Source: Micromonospora sp. NBC_01796
GTDB taxonomy: Bacteria; Actinomycetota; Actinomycetes; Mycobacteriales; Micromonosporaceae
DNA: 64,000 bases
Assembly (NCBI RefSeq): GCF_035917455.1
Contig: NZ_CP109078.1
Location: forward strand, 806,001 to 870,000
Direction: 5' to 3'
Shown: positions 17,645-25,918 of the stretch, piece after piece
Numbering within the stretch: position 1 is the stretch's first letter
How the letters are laid out: each line of letters opens with the position of its first letter
The notes under the pieces: model-generated
Database searches by the model: none
Told to the model about the DNA's origin: nothing
The model's input: the letters and a program-made list of their open reading frames with translations, nothing else
Position numbers and translations under genes: made by a program

Positions 17645-18649
17645 TCAGCGACGGCGCCAGACCGGAACGGTGGGCTCGTCGGTCTGCCAGACCGGTCGGC
17701 CGTAACCCGCACCCGGGTCCGCACCCAGGTCGATGGCGCCGTCGGCACCGGAGTCGGCGCGACGGCGGCGACGACGGAACGGTCCTCCGCCGGAACGGCC
17801 GGCTCGTTGGGCGCCCCGGCCGAGGGCCCGACCGGCTCCGCCGGTGACCGCGCCGAGGAGCCGGTGCCGGACCCGCATCAGCAGCCCGACGCCGAGGAAG
17901 AGCAGCAACGCCCCGGTCAGGAAGCCGACCTGGACCAGTCCCAGTCCGCCGGAGTTCGCGGCGGGATCGGGGCGACCGCCGCCGGTTCCGGAGGCCACCA
18001 CGGGCTCTTCCGTCGGCACCGGGATCAGCTCGTTCGGCTGCTCGTCCTCGGCCGACTCCTCCGGTGCCGCCTCGGTTGCCTCCGGTGACGGGGATGCGGT
18101 GGTGCGGGTGGCCGACGGGGTGGCCCTGGCCCGGTTGCCGGCCACCGTACGGGTGGCGGATCCGCTGGCCAGTAGGCGTGACCGGGCGTCGAACGCCTCG
18201 GCGGTCACGGTGACCCGGCCGCCGGCAGCCTCCGCACCGAAGGCGATCCGGTAGCGCGCGGTGACCGTCCGGTCCCGGCAGAGTTCGCCGGGGTCGAAAT
18301 CGTTGTCGGTCAGCCGGGCCGTGTCGCCGTCGGCCCGCACCTGTACGGGGAACGACCCGGTCTCCTCGACCCGGTCGACCCGTACCTGGTCCAGCCGGAG
18401 CCCGGCCACCCGCAGCACCAGTGACCAGCGGACCTTGCGGCACTCGCCGCGCTCGCTGGTGCCCACCACCGCCGAGATGGTCGCCGGGTCACCACCCGCG
18501 GTGAACTGACCGGGCAGGTCGAGCCGGGTGTCGAACCCCGGCGCCGCGCTGACCGGTGTGCCGGTGGCGAGCAGTCCCACCCCGGTCACCCCCGCCAGTA
18601 CGACACCCAGCCGGCCGATGATCTGCCGCACCGCCACCACCGCCTCCAT
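17645..18649 (-). CDS. Secreted, membrane-anchored protein of unknown function
   Basis: About 334 residues with an N-terminal signal peptide (VVLAGVTGVGLLATGTPVSAA), an extracellular beta-rich domain to about residue 170 with two cysteines (GECRK, ELCRD), a Thr/Ser/Pro/Glu-rich stalk (about 175-225), a membrane helix (VQVGFLTGALLLFLGVGLLM) and an Arg-rich cytoplasmic tail. This layout resembles actinobacterial surface proteins held by a C-terminal helix rather than by sortase; no LPXTG is seen. The ATG is listed, but GGAGG lies inside the first codons, so one of the GTG codons 9-18 nt downstream may be the real start. I recognise no family. Confidence 0.7.
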   Translation of the reverse strand: MEAVVAVRQIIGRLGVVLAGVTGVGLLATGTPVSAAPGFDTRLDLPGQFTAGGDPATISAVVGTSERGECRKVRWSLVLRVAGLRLDQVRVDRVEETGSFPVQVRADGDTARLTDNDFDPGELCRDRTVTARYRIAFGAEAAGGRVTVTAEAFDARSRLLASGSATRTVAGNRARATPSATRTTASPSPEATEAAPEESAEDEQPNELIPVPTEEPVVASGTGGGRPDPAANSGGLGLVQVGFLTGALLLFLGVGLLMRVRHRLLGAVTGGAGRALGRGAQRAGRSGGGPFRRRRRRADSGADGAIDLGADPGAGYGRPVWQTDEPTVPVWRRR

Positions 18650-18836
18650 TCACGTACACCTATTGGTTTCGGTGATCCGATTACTCCCCGCAACGCTAGA
18701 ACGGGATCAGGCAGCCGGAAAGGGGCGTAAGTCAGCACCCAGCGCCAATGAAACCCCCTACTTTCACCGACAGTGTTGAACCGGTAACCCAACCCCCGCG
18801 ACACGCCGGCAGCACCGGCCCGGCACAATCCGGGTG

Positions 18837-19508
18837 GTGTCCGAAACCTCGGCGGCGTTCGTCCGCCTGCACGCCCGGCTGACCCCGGTCGCCTTCGTCC
18901 CGGAGGTCCTGCTGCACCAGGCCGACGAACCGATCGGTCTGTGGCAGCTCACCGAGGGTGAGTTCCGCAGCGAACAACCGCCACCGTTCTGGGCCTTCGC
19001 CTGGGCCGGCGGCCAGGCCCTCGCCCGCTACCTGCTCGACCATCCGGACGAGGTGGCCGGTCGCCGGGTGCTCGACTTCGCCTCCGGCTCCGGTCTGGTC
19101 GCCATCGCCGCCGCCCGCGCCGGCGCCCGGCACGTACGCGCGGTCGAGATCGACGAGCGGGCCGGCGCCGCGATCGAGCTGAACGCGCGGGCCAACGACG
19201 TACCGGTGGACATCACCGTCGCCGACATCCTCGACGACGACTGGGCCGGTGACGCCGACCTCGTGCTCGCCGGGGACGTCTTCTACAGCCAGGCGATGGC
19301 CAACCGGGTGCTGCGCTTCCTGCTCCGCGCCGCCCGTGGCGGGGCGCGGGTGCTGGTCGGTGACCCGGACCGGGCGTTCCTGCCCCGCGGCCGGTTCGGC
19401 AAACTGGCCGCGTACGACGTGCCGGTCCCGCCCGCGCTGGAGAGCGTACGGGTGAAGCCCACCACGGTCTGGGAGCTTGACCCCGGTCGGCCGGGTGCCG
19501 CTGGGTAG
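18837..19508 (+). CDS. Class I SAM-dependent methyltransferase (ETFB-lysine methyltransferase-like)
   Basis: About 223 residues. The SAM-binding motif I is VLDFASGSGLVAIAAARAG, followed by the acidic residue in AVEIDERA and by VADILDDDW. The post-motif GDVFYSQAMANRVL matches the small METTL20/ETFB-lysine methyltransferase group, which modifies proteins; other small-molecule activity is possible. GTG codons at two adjacent positions could start it. The second is used because CACAAT sits 7 nt upstream, fitting a leaderless -10 box. The P450 gene starts 9 nt after its stop with its own -10-like box, so the two may be linked but are not clearly one operon. Confidence 0.7.
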   Translation: MSETSAAFVRLHARLTPVAFVPEVLLHQADEPIGLWQLTEGEFRSEQPPPFWAFAWAGGQALARYLLDHPDEVAGRRVLDFASGSGLVAIAAARAGARHVRAVEIDERAGAAIELNARANDVPVDITVADILDDDWAGDADLVLAGDVFYSQAMANRVLRFLLRAARGGARVLVGDPDRAFLPRGRFGKLAAYDVPVPPALESVRVKPTTVWELDPGRPGAAG

Positions 19509-19517
19509 CGTGTCGCC

Positions 19518-20687
19518 GTGTTGTTCCGCAGCTGGGCGGCGGGGACGGTGGACCGGCCGTGGCCGGACGTCGCCACCGTCGCCGACCACGTCGACGTCGA
19601 CCACCTGGTGGTGACCCGGCACGCCCTGGTCCGCCAGGTGCTCGCCGACCCGCAGACGTACCGGCCGGACAACGCGCTGGACGCGATGAGTCCGATACCG
19701 ATCGCCGCCCTGCGGGTCCTGGCCGGGTACGGGTTCCGGCTGCCCCCGACGCTGGCGAACAACAGTGGACACAGCCACCCGGCGATCCGGACGATCGTCG
19801 CCGACGCCCTGCACCCGAAGCGGGTCGCCGAGCAGCAGGAATGGCTGACCGGCGTGGTCCGTACGCGGGTCGCCCGGCTCTCCGCCGAGCTGGTCGCCGG
19901 CCAACCGGTCGACCTGTACGCCGACCTCGCCGCCGACCTGCCGCTGCTGGTCCTGGCCCGGCTGGTCGACCTACCGGACGCCCGGATCGACGTCGTCAAG
20001 GAGTTCACCCGGGCGGCACTCGAACTGTTCTGGGCCCCGGTCGACGCCGTACGCCAACAGCACCTCGCCGCGATCGTCGGCCGCTTCCACACGGTCCTGC
20101 GGGAGTTCGCGACCACCGGATCCGGGCTCGCCGCCCGGTTGCGCGACGCCGGCCACCCCACGGACGTGGTGGTCGGCGCCCTGTTCTTCCTGCTGGTCGC
20201 CGGGCAGGAGACCACGTCGCAGTTCCTGACCCTGCTGCTGCACCGGCTCACCGGGGAGCCGGAGGTGCTGCGCGGGCTGACCGACGGCACGGTCGAGGTG
20301 GCCGACGTGGTGGAGGAGGGACTGCGACTGGAGCCCCCGATCGTCACCTGGCGTCGGGTCGCCGCCCGGGACACCACCCTCGGCGGGGTCGACGTACCGG
20401 CGGGGCGCAGCGTCGTACTCTGGCTCGCCCGTGCCGGCCGTGACCCGGCGGTGGTCGACGAGCCGGAGGAGTTCCGGCCCGGCCAGCCCGGCTCCCGCCG
20501 GCACCTCGCCTTCGGTGCCGGCGCGCACCGTTGCGTCGGCGCCCAGCTCACCCGGATGGAAGCCGCCGTCGTGGTCGCCGAAACCGCCCCGCTGCTGCGC
20601 GACGCCACCGTCCTGCGCGAGCCCTGGTGCCCCGACAACCTCTCCTTCCGCATGCCCGACGCCCTGGTCATCGCCCGTCCGGCCTAG
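19518..20687 (+). CDS. Cytochrome P450
   Basis: A 389-residue soluble bacterial P450 that activates oxygen for hydroxylation or related reactions and needs ferredoxin partners not found here. The I-helix motif is AGQETT, the ExxR pair lies in EEGLRLEPP, and the heme loop is FGAGAHRCVGAQL with the axial Cys near residue 339. Length is normal. The GTG start is preceded by TAGCGT with a 6-nt gap, indicating a leaderless transcript. It follows a methyltransferase gene; no biosynthetic cluster surrounds it, so the substrate is unknown. Confidence 0.9.
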   Translation: MLFRSWAAGTVDRPWPDVATVADHVDVDHLVVTRHALVRQVLADPQTYRPDNALDAMSPIPIAALRVLAGYGFRLPPTLANNSGHSHPAIRTIVADALHPKRVAEQQEWLTGVVRTRVARLSAELVAGQPVDLYADLAADLPLLVLARLVDLPDARIDVVKEFTRAALELFWAPVDAVRQQHLAAIVGRFHTVLREFATTGSGLAARLRDAGHPTDVVVGALFFLLVAGQETTSQFLTLLLHRLTGEPEVLRGLTDGTVEVADVVEEGLRLEPPIVTWRRVAARDTTLGGVDVPAGRSVVLWLARAGRDPAVVDEPEEFRPGQPGSRRHLAFGAGAHRCVGAQLTRMEAAVVVAETAPLLRDATVLREPWCPDNLSFRMPDALVIARPA

Positions 20688-20704
20688 TACCGGCGACGAC
20701 CGGG

Positions 20705-20720
20705 CCTGACGAAGGTCAGG
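20705..20720. promoter_or_regulatory. NarL-type response-regulator box before the ABC exporter
   Basis: CCTGACGAAGGTCAGG is a perfect 6-4-6 palindrome of TGAC-N4-GTCA form, 88 nt upstream of the ATPase gene. A related box lies before the adjacent histidine kinase gene. Confidence 0.55.
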
Positions 20721-20807
20721 ACCGCCTGGTGCCGTTCGGGTGCATCGCCCGACCCTGCCGGATTCCTACCGTCGACCCATCACGACGGGGGAACCCAGGG
20801 AGGCTCC

Positions 20808-21749
20808 ATGATCACTTTGACCGGGCTGACGAAACGCTTCGGCGACTCGACAGCCGTCGACCACCTGACCCTGGACATCGCGCCGGGACGGGTCACCGGC
20901 TTTCTCGGCCCGAACGGCGCCGGCAAGTCCACCACCATGCGGATGATCCTCGGCCTGGACCGGCCCACCGCCGGGACCGCGCTGGTCGACGGTCGGCCGT
21001 ACGCGAGCCTGCGACACCCGCTGCGGCACGTCGGGGCGCTGCTCGACGCCAAGGCCGTCCATCCGGGCCGGACCGCACGCGCACACCTGCTCGCGATGGC
21101 CCACAGCAACGGCATCCCGGCCCGCCGGGTCGACGAGGTCCTGGCCACGGTCGGCCTGACCGGCGTCGCCGGCAAGCGGGCCGGCACCTTCTCCCTCGGC
21201 ATGGGTCAGCGCCTCGGCATCGCCGGCGCCCTGCTCGGCGATCCGGGGGTGCTGATGTTCGACGAGCCCGTCAACGGGCTCGACCCGGACGGGGTGCGCT
21301 GGATCCGCCAGCTCATGCGCTCCCTCGCCGCCGAGGGACGTACGGTCTTCGTCTCCAGCCACCTGATGAGCGAAATGCAGCTCACCGCGGACCAGCTCGT
21401 GGTGATCGGGAGGGGCCGGCTGATCGTCGACGCCCCGATCGCCGAGGTCATCGCGGGCAGCTCACGCACGGTGGTCCGGGTCCGCAGCCCACAACCGGCC
21501 GGACTCGCCGCGCTGCGCGACCGGCTGACCGCACCGACGGTCACCGTCGAGCCGGGCGACGCCGGGGAGCTGCTGATCTCCGGGGCCGATGTCGCGCTGG
21601 TCGGCGACCTGGCCCACGAACTCGGCGTACGTCTGCACGAGCTGAGCACCCGGGAGGCGTCCCTGGAACAGGCGTACCTGGAGCTGACCGCGGACAGCCT
21701 CGAATACACCGGCCCCGCCAGTGGGCCCGACCGGCAGGAGCGCGCATGA
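20808..21749 (+). CDS. ABC-2 exporter ATP-binding protein
   Basis: A 313-residue ATPase of the drug/bacitracin-exporter type. Walker A is GPNGAGKST, the Q-loop region is degenerate (HVGALLDAKA), the signature is FSLGMGQR, Walker B is VLMFDEP and the switch His lies in SSHLMSE. An extra ~90-residue C-terminal domain is usual for this subfamily. GGGAGGCTCC precedes the ATG. The stop overlaps the permease start (ATGA), so the two are translationally coupled and form an exporter at the membrane. A convergent two-component system and matching TGAC/GTCA boxes suggest induction by an envelope or antibiotic signal. The substrate is unknown. Confidence 0.88.
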   Translation: MITLTGLTKRFGDSTAVDHLTLDIAPGRVTGFLGPNGAGKSTTMRMILGLDRPTAGTALVDGRPYASLRHPLRHVGALLDAKAVHPGRTARAHLLAMAHSNGIPARRVDEVLATVGLTGVAGKRAGTFSLGMGQRLGIAGALLGDPGVLMFDEPVNGLDPDGVRWIRQLMRSLAAEGRTVFVSSHLMSEMQLTADQLVVIGRGRLIVDAPIAEVIAGSSRTVVRVRSPQPAGLAALRDRLTAPTVTVEPGDAGELLISGADVALVGDLAHELGVRLHELSTREASLEQAYLELTADSLEYTGPASGPDRQERA

Positions 21750-22609
21750 GCACCGTACCGACCCGTGGACTCGACCGGGCCGCGTCCCCATCCCCATCCT
21801 CTGCTTCTGCTTCGGGGTCGGGGTCTGCTGGTGGGGCGCCGACCGGGGGCGGGCTGGGCGGCGCGGTGGCCAGTGAGTGGACCAAACTCTGGTCGGTCCG
21901 CTCGGTCTGGTGGGCCCTGCTCGCCGGTGTCCTGCTGATGGCGGCGACCGCCGCCCAACTGGCGATCTACGTCCAGAACAGCAACACCAACGAGGACCCG
22001 ACCGACGACCGGGGCGTGGTCGCGCTCGGCCGGGTCGCGATCGACTCCGTCGAGCTGACCCAGTTCGCCGTGCTCGCGATGGCGATGCTGGTGATCACCG
22101 CCGAGTACGGTTCCGGCACCATCCGGGCCACCCTCCAGTGGACCCCGTTGCGGTGGCACGTCATCCTCGCCAAGACCGCCGTCGTCGCCGGGGTCACCTT
22201 CGTGCTGGGGGTGCTGCTCGGGGCACTCGGTACGGCGGTCGCCGCCCCGATCCTCGGTGACTGGGGCCGGTACGAGCCCGCCGAGACCCTCGGGGACGTG
22301 TTGGGGGTCGGGGCGTACCTGTCCCTGATCTCGGTGTTCACCCTCGGTGTGGGGGCGGCACTGCGGGGTGCGGTCGCCACCCTTACCTCGGTCTTCCTGA
22401 TCCTCACCGTGGTACCGGCGACGCTCGGGCTCACCAACGTGACGTTCATCCAGCGGATCGCCGACGCCATGCCCGGCACCGCCGGCCTCCACTTCCTACG
22501 CGGCGACACCGACCCCTACCCCCCACTCGTCGGCCTACTCCTCCTCACCACCTGGGCGGTACTCGCCCTCCTGGCCGCCCACACAGTCCTCCACCACCGC
22601 GACGCCTAA
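21746..22609 (+). CDS. ABC-2 exporter permease
   Basis: About 287 residues: a Ser/Gly-rich cytoplasmic start, the conserved SEWTKLWSVRSVWWALLAG entry helix of the ABC-2 family, and about six membrane helices, with EYGSGTIRATLQWTPLRW between helices 2 and 3. The ATG overlaps the ATPase stop and has GGCAGGAG upstream. An open frame extends far upstream in this phase but overlaps the ATPase gene and is not coding. With the ATPase it forms a two-gene exporter. A C-rich tract and a long palindrome follow the stop. Confidence 0.87.
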   Translation: MSTVPTRGLDRAASPSPSSASASGSGSAGGAPTGGGLGGAVASEWTKLWSVRSVWWALLAGVLLMAATAAQLAIYVQNSNTNEDPTDDRGVVALGRVAIDSVELTQFAVLAMAMLVITAEYGSGTIRATLQWTPLRWHVILAKTAVVAGVTFVLGVLLGALGTAVAAPILGDWGRYEPAETLGDVLGVGAYLSLISVFTLGVGAALRGAVATLTSVFLILTVVPATLGLTNVTFIQRIADAMPGTAGLHFLRGDTDPYPPLVGLLLLTTWAVLALLAAHTVLHHRDA

Positions 22610-22647
22610 CCCACCCGACCCCACCCCCACCCCTACCCCTACCCCTA

Positions 22648-22716
22648 CCCCGTTGATCATGAAGTTAGCGACACGAAATCGCTCCGGCGGCGTCGCTAAC
22701 TTCATGATCAACGGGG
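22648..22716. repeat. GATC-edged palindromic element (copy 2), overlapping the response-regulator 3' end
   Basis: Perfect 25-bp inverted arms beginning CCCCGTTGATCATGAAGTTA surround a 19-nt centre. C-rich and G-rich tracts flank the two sides and extend the symmetry loosely. It lies between convergent genes and probably acts as a two-way terminator. The minus-strand response-regulator gene reads through one arm and stops in the other. Confidence 0.85.
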
Positions 22717-23405
22717 CGGGGCGGGGGCGGGGGTGGGGGCAGGGGCAGGGGTGGGGGTGGGGTGGGGAGGTTGGCTTCGTGGGCGATTATGGCGGCTTGG
22801 ACGCGGTTTCGGACGTTTAGGCGGGTGAAGATGGTGCTCAGGTAGCCCTTTACGGTTCCTTCTACCAGGTAGAGGCGGCGGGCGATCTCGGCGTTGGAGA
22901 GGCCGGCTCCGACCAGCGCCAGCACCTCGCGTTCCCGTTCGGTGAGTGCCGAGGTCAGCTCCCGGGCCGCCGGGCCGCGCGACATCCGCTCCCCGCCGAG
23001 GTTCAGCACCCGCCGCGCCACCGCCGGCGACAGGTACGCGGCACCGTCGGAGACCGCCCGTACGCCGGCGATCAGTTCCCTCGGGTCGCCGGACTTGACC
23101 AGGAACCCACTGGCCCCGTCACCGATCGCGCGAGCGATGTAGTCGTCCTCGCCGAACGTGGTCAGCATGACCACCTCGGTCTCCGGCACCAACCGGCGGA
23201 TCTCCGCCCCGGCGGCGAGCCCGTCCATTCGGGGCATCCGGATGTCGAGCAGCGCCACCCGAGGCCGGTGGGCGCGGACCAGTTCAACCGCGGCCCGACC
23301 GTCGGCCGCCTCGGCGACCACCTCTATCTCCGGGTCGGTGGCCAGGATCGCCCGTACCCCGGCGCGGATCATCGCCTCGTCGTCGGCCAGCAGGACCGGG
23401 ATCAT
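22665..23405 (-). CDS. NarL/LuxR-family response regulator
   Basis: A 246-residue DNA-binding regulator. The receiver domain has the acidic pair in LLADDEAMIRAG, the phospho-acceptor Asp in LLDIRMP, the Thr in MLTTF and the Lys in FLVKSG. The C-terminal LuxR-type HTH runs from LTEREREVLALVGAGLSNAEIA to GTVKGYLSTIFTRLNVRNRVQA. It starts with ATG after GAGGAGATGT, 22 nt past the kinase stop. After the HTH the protein continues with a Pro-rich run and the tail PVDHEVSDAAGAISCR, encoded by the adjacent palindrome. It likely controls the convergent exporter through TGAC/GTCA boxes. Confidence 0.9.
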   Translation of the reverse strand: MIPVLLADDEAMIRAGVRAILATDPEIEVVAEAADGRAAVELVRAHRPRVALLDIRMPRMDGLAAGAEIRRLVPETEVVMLTTFGEDDYIARAIGDGASGFLVKSGDPRELIAGVRAVSDGAAYLSPAVARRVLNLGGERMSRGPAARELTSALTEREREVLALVGAGLSNAEIARRLYLVEGTVKGYLSTIFTRLNVRNRVQAAIIAHEANLPTPPPPLPLPPPPPPPRPVDHEVSDAAGAISCR

Positions 23406-23427
23406 CACATCTCCTCGTGAAAACAGC

Positions 23428-25029
23428 TCAGCCGGGCAGTTCGTCCTTGGCCACCAACAGCCCGTCCGCGAAACAGAGCCGGTACGCGGGCAGCGCCAAT
23501 GGGAAGTTGCCGTCGGTGTAGAACTCGCAGGCGGCGTTGACCGGTGCCGGACCGGTGTTCTTGGCCAACCCCTGTGCCTGCCGGCCGGGCAGCATCGGAG
23601 CCAGTTCGGTACGCGGCGCGCCGATCCGCAGCCGCTCGAACTCGGACCGGTGCAGCACCGAGTCGAACGTGACGAACGGGTAGTAGACCAGCGACAGCAT
23701 GGCGGCGATCGCCAGCGGGGCGGTGACCGCCACCAGCAGGCTGCGCCGGACCCGCCGCCGCTGTGCGCGTAGACCACCGTCGTCGGCGGTGGCACCGGCG
23801 AGCAGCCGTACCGGGGCGTCGGGGTCGGCGGTGACACCGTCGGCGACCAGTGGCAGCCGGGCGACCACCGCGAACCCACCGGCGTGCGGCCCGGCGGCCA
23901 GGGTGCCCCCGGCCAGCCGCACCCGCTCGCGCAGGCCGAGCAGCCCGGTGCCGGCCGTCACCGGTACGGGCAGCGGCCCGGCCGGGGGCCGACCGTTGTG
24001 CACCCGCACCTCGATCCGCTCCGCCGTCCGGTCGACCTCGACCGTCACGGGGGCGCCGGGGGCGTACCGGGCGGCGTTGGTCAGGGCCTCCTGGACCACC
24101 CGGTGCACCGCCCGCCCGACCATCACCGGCAGCTCCGGTCCGGCGTCTTCCGGGTGCTGCGCATCGCGAAGACGAGTGGCATGGCCAACCGGCCGGTCCG
24201 GCCAGCGCAGGTCGACCGCGAGACCGGCCGCCGTCGCCCGGTCGACCAGTTCGGTGACGCTCTCGTCGACCGGCCGGGTCGGTGCCGCGCCCGCGTCCTC
24301 CCGGAGTACGCCGATGATCTCGCGGAGCCGGTCGGTGGCGGCGGCGACGCTGGCCCGGAGTTCACCGGCGGCGGCCCGTTGCCCGTCGTCCAGGCCGGGG
24401 GCGAGTTCCAACGCCCCGGCGCGCAGCGCGATCAGGCTCAGGTCGTGGCCGAGCGAGTCGTGCATGTCCCCGGCGATCCGTGCCCGTTCCCGCATCCGTA
24501 CCCGTTCGGCCGCACCGGCCTGCTCCCGTTCGAGCAGTTCGGCCCGGGCCCACCCTGCCCGGACCAGCTCGCCGTGCTGACGCCGGTAGCGGCCGAGCAG
24601 CCAGGGGAACACCCCGGCGAAGAGCAGCATGGTGGCGAGCAGGAACCAGGTGGACAGTGCGCTCTCCAGCACCCAGAGGTTCAGGCCGGTGCCGCCCGCC
24701 GCGATCACGGCGAAGACCAGCCCGGCCGGTCGGGCCCGTGCCATCCGCAGACCGGCGAGGTAACTCAGCACCGGGATCGCGAACAGGAAGTTGCCGTCCA
24801 GCAGGGTCGGCGTGATCACCAGGACCAGGGCGACCAGCGGTTGGCGCCGGCTGACCGCCACCGCGATCCCCAGCAGGAGCGGTTCGGCGACGAGCAGCAC
24901 CGGGTCGTACGGTCGGGACGGTGGGCTGGCCAGCGCCGCGACGATCGGTGCGGCGAGCGCCGCCCAGAGCAGCAGGTCCAGCACCACACCCCGCCGCCGG
25001 TCCCCCAGGCCCTGCCACCAACCCACCAC
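23428..25029 (-). CDS. NarL-partner sensor histidine kinase with C-terminal extracytoplasmic domain
   Basis: A 533-residue kinase. Four to five membrane helices (about 15-145) precede a HisKA_3 domain with phospho-acceptor His190 in GDMHDSLGHD. The ATPase domain has VQEALTNAARYA (N box) and GTGLLGLRERV (G box), and ends near 398. Unusually, ~135 residues follow: a basic stretch, a membrane helix (about 430-450), then a small domain containing FERLRIGAPRTELAPMLPG and two Cys (ACEFY, RLCF), reminiscent of BamE-like folds. That end should lie outside the cell and may be the sensor. The start is the first in-frame GTG/ATG; a box related to that of the exporter lies 37 nt upstream. Confidence 0.85.
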   Translation of the reverse strand: MVGWWQGLGDRRRGVVLDLLLWAALAAPIVAALASPPSRPYDPVLLVAEPLLLGIAVAVSRRQPLVALVLVITPTLLDGNFLFAIPVLSYLAGLRMARARPAGLVFAVIAAGGTGLNLWVLESALSTWFLLATMLLFAGVFPWLLGRYRRQHGELVRAGWARAELLEREQAGAAERVRMRERARIAGDMHDSLGHDLSLIALRAGALELAPGLDDGQRAAAGELRASVAAATDRLREIIGVLREDAGAAPTRPVDESVTELVDRATAAGLAVDLRWPDRPVGHATRLRDAQHPEDAGPELPVMVGRAVHRVVQEALTNAARYAPGAPVTVEVDRTAERIEVRVHNGRPPAGPLPVPVTAGTGLLGLRERVRLAGGTLAAGPHAGGFAVVARLPLVADGVTADPDAPVRLLAGATADDGGLRAQRRRVRRSLLVAVTAPLAIAAMLSLVYYPFVTFDSVLHRSEFERLRIGAPRTELAPMLPGRQAQGLAKNTGPAPVNAACEFYTDGNFPLALPAYRLCFADGLLVAKDELPG

Positions 25030-25065
25030 CCGGCCAGGCTACGCGGCGCCGGACCGGCCCAGACA

Positions 25066-25080
25066 CCGACGAAAGTCAGG
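25066..25080. promoter_or_regulatory. Response-regulator box before the histidine kinase gene
   Basis: CCGACGAAAGTCAGG matches CCTGACGAAGGTCAGG before the exporter at most positions, with a CGAC half-site in place of TGAC. It suggests autoregulation of the two-component operon. Confidence 0.45.
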
Positions 25081-25146
25081 TAGCTCGGCGCACTCGTCGG
25101 CCAGATGCGCCAGGCGCGCTCGTCGGCGCATGCGCCAGCCGGGCGC

Positions 25147-25878
25147 TCAGTGCACGTCGTCGGCCCAGGTGCGCCAGTCGTCGAGGACGCCGTACAGGGC
25201 GGGGGTGAGCCAGCCGGGCGCGGACCGCCGGAACACGCCGGGATCCATCCCGCCGGCCCCGTCCGGCAGTGCGCCGACCATGTTCGGCACCAGCTCGCTG
25301 AGGTTGGCCCAGTGGACCAGTTCCGGCTCGTTCGGCCAGGCCCCGAGGACCACCCCGGCCGGGACCGCCCGCCGTTCCAGCGCCTCCAGGGTGAGCGCGG
25401 TGTGGTTGAGCGTGCCCAGTCCGGCGCGGCTGACCACCACCGCCGGGGCCCCGAGCGAGACCGCGAGGTCGGCGACGGTCCACGGCTCACCGGAGGGGCG
25501 TACGCCCATCGGCACCAGGAGTCCCCCGGCTCCCTCGACCAGCACCAGGTCGTGCTTGTCGGCTTCGGCCCGGACGGCGTCGACGACGGCGTACAGCTCC
25601 AGGGGTTCCATCGCCGCGACCCGCGCCGCGGCCAGCGGGGCGAGCGGTTCGGGGAAGTTGGCCAGCGTACGCGCGGTCAGTGGGGCGGCGAGCCGGTTCA
25701 CGATGTCGATGTCCGACGGGGCGCCGGTGACCGTACCGGTCTGGCCGGGTTTGATGACCGCGACCCGCAGCCCGGCCGCCTGGGCGGCGGCGGTGATCGC
25801 CGCGGTCACCACGGTCTTGCCGACGTCGGTGTCCGTGCCGGTGACCAGGATCGGGCCACGCCAGGAGGTGGTGCTCAC
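25147..25878 (-). CDS. bioD: Dethiobiotin synthetase
   Basis: About 243 residues. It makes dethiobiotin from 7,8-diaminopelargonate, CO2 and ATP, the step before biotin synthase. The P-loop GTDTDVGKT is at the N-terminus, with the substrate Lys in VIKPGQTG and the metal-binding EGAGGLLVP near residue 115. The GTG start for STTSWRGPIL leaves a 40-nt gap after bioF; an alternative GTG overlaps the bioF end by 11 nt and adds 17 residues. It shares an operon with bioF on the minus strand, while bioB is divergent. No bioA gene lies in the window. Confidence 0.92.
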   Translation of the reverse strand: MSTTSWRGPILVTGTDTDVGKTVVTAAITAAAQAAGLRVAVIKPGQTGTVTGAPSDIDIVNRLAAPLTARTLANFPEPLAPLAAARVAAMEPLELYAVVDAVRAEADKHDLVLVEGAGGLLVPMGVRPSGEPWTVADLAVSLGAPAVVVSRAGLGTLNHTALTLEALERRAVPAGVVLGAWPNEPELVHWANLSELVPNMVGALPDGAGGMDPGVFRRSAPGWLTPALYGVLDDWRTWADDVH

Positions 25879-25918
25879 CGGGCACCCGCCAGGATCGGGC
25901 CACGGCACGCGGTTCCGC

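Noticed and set aside
20531-21745. In-frame upstream extension of the ABC permease
   Set aside because: It overlaps the P450 end and the whole ATPase gene; the ATGA overlap and the SEWTKLWS start fix the permease start.
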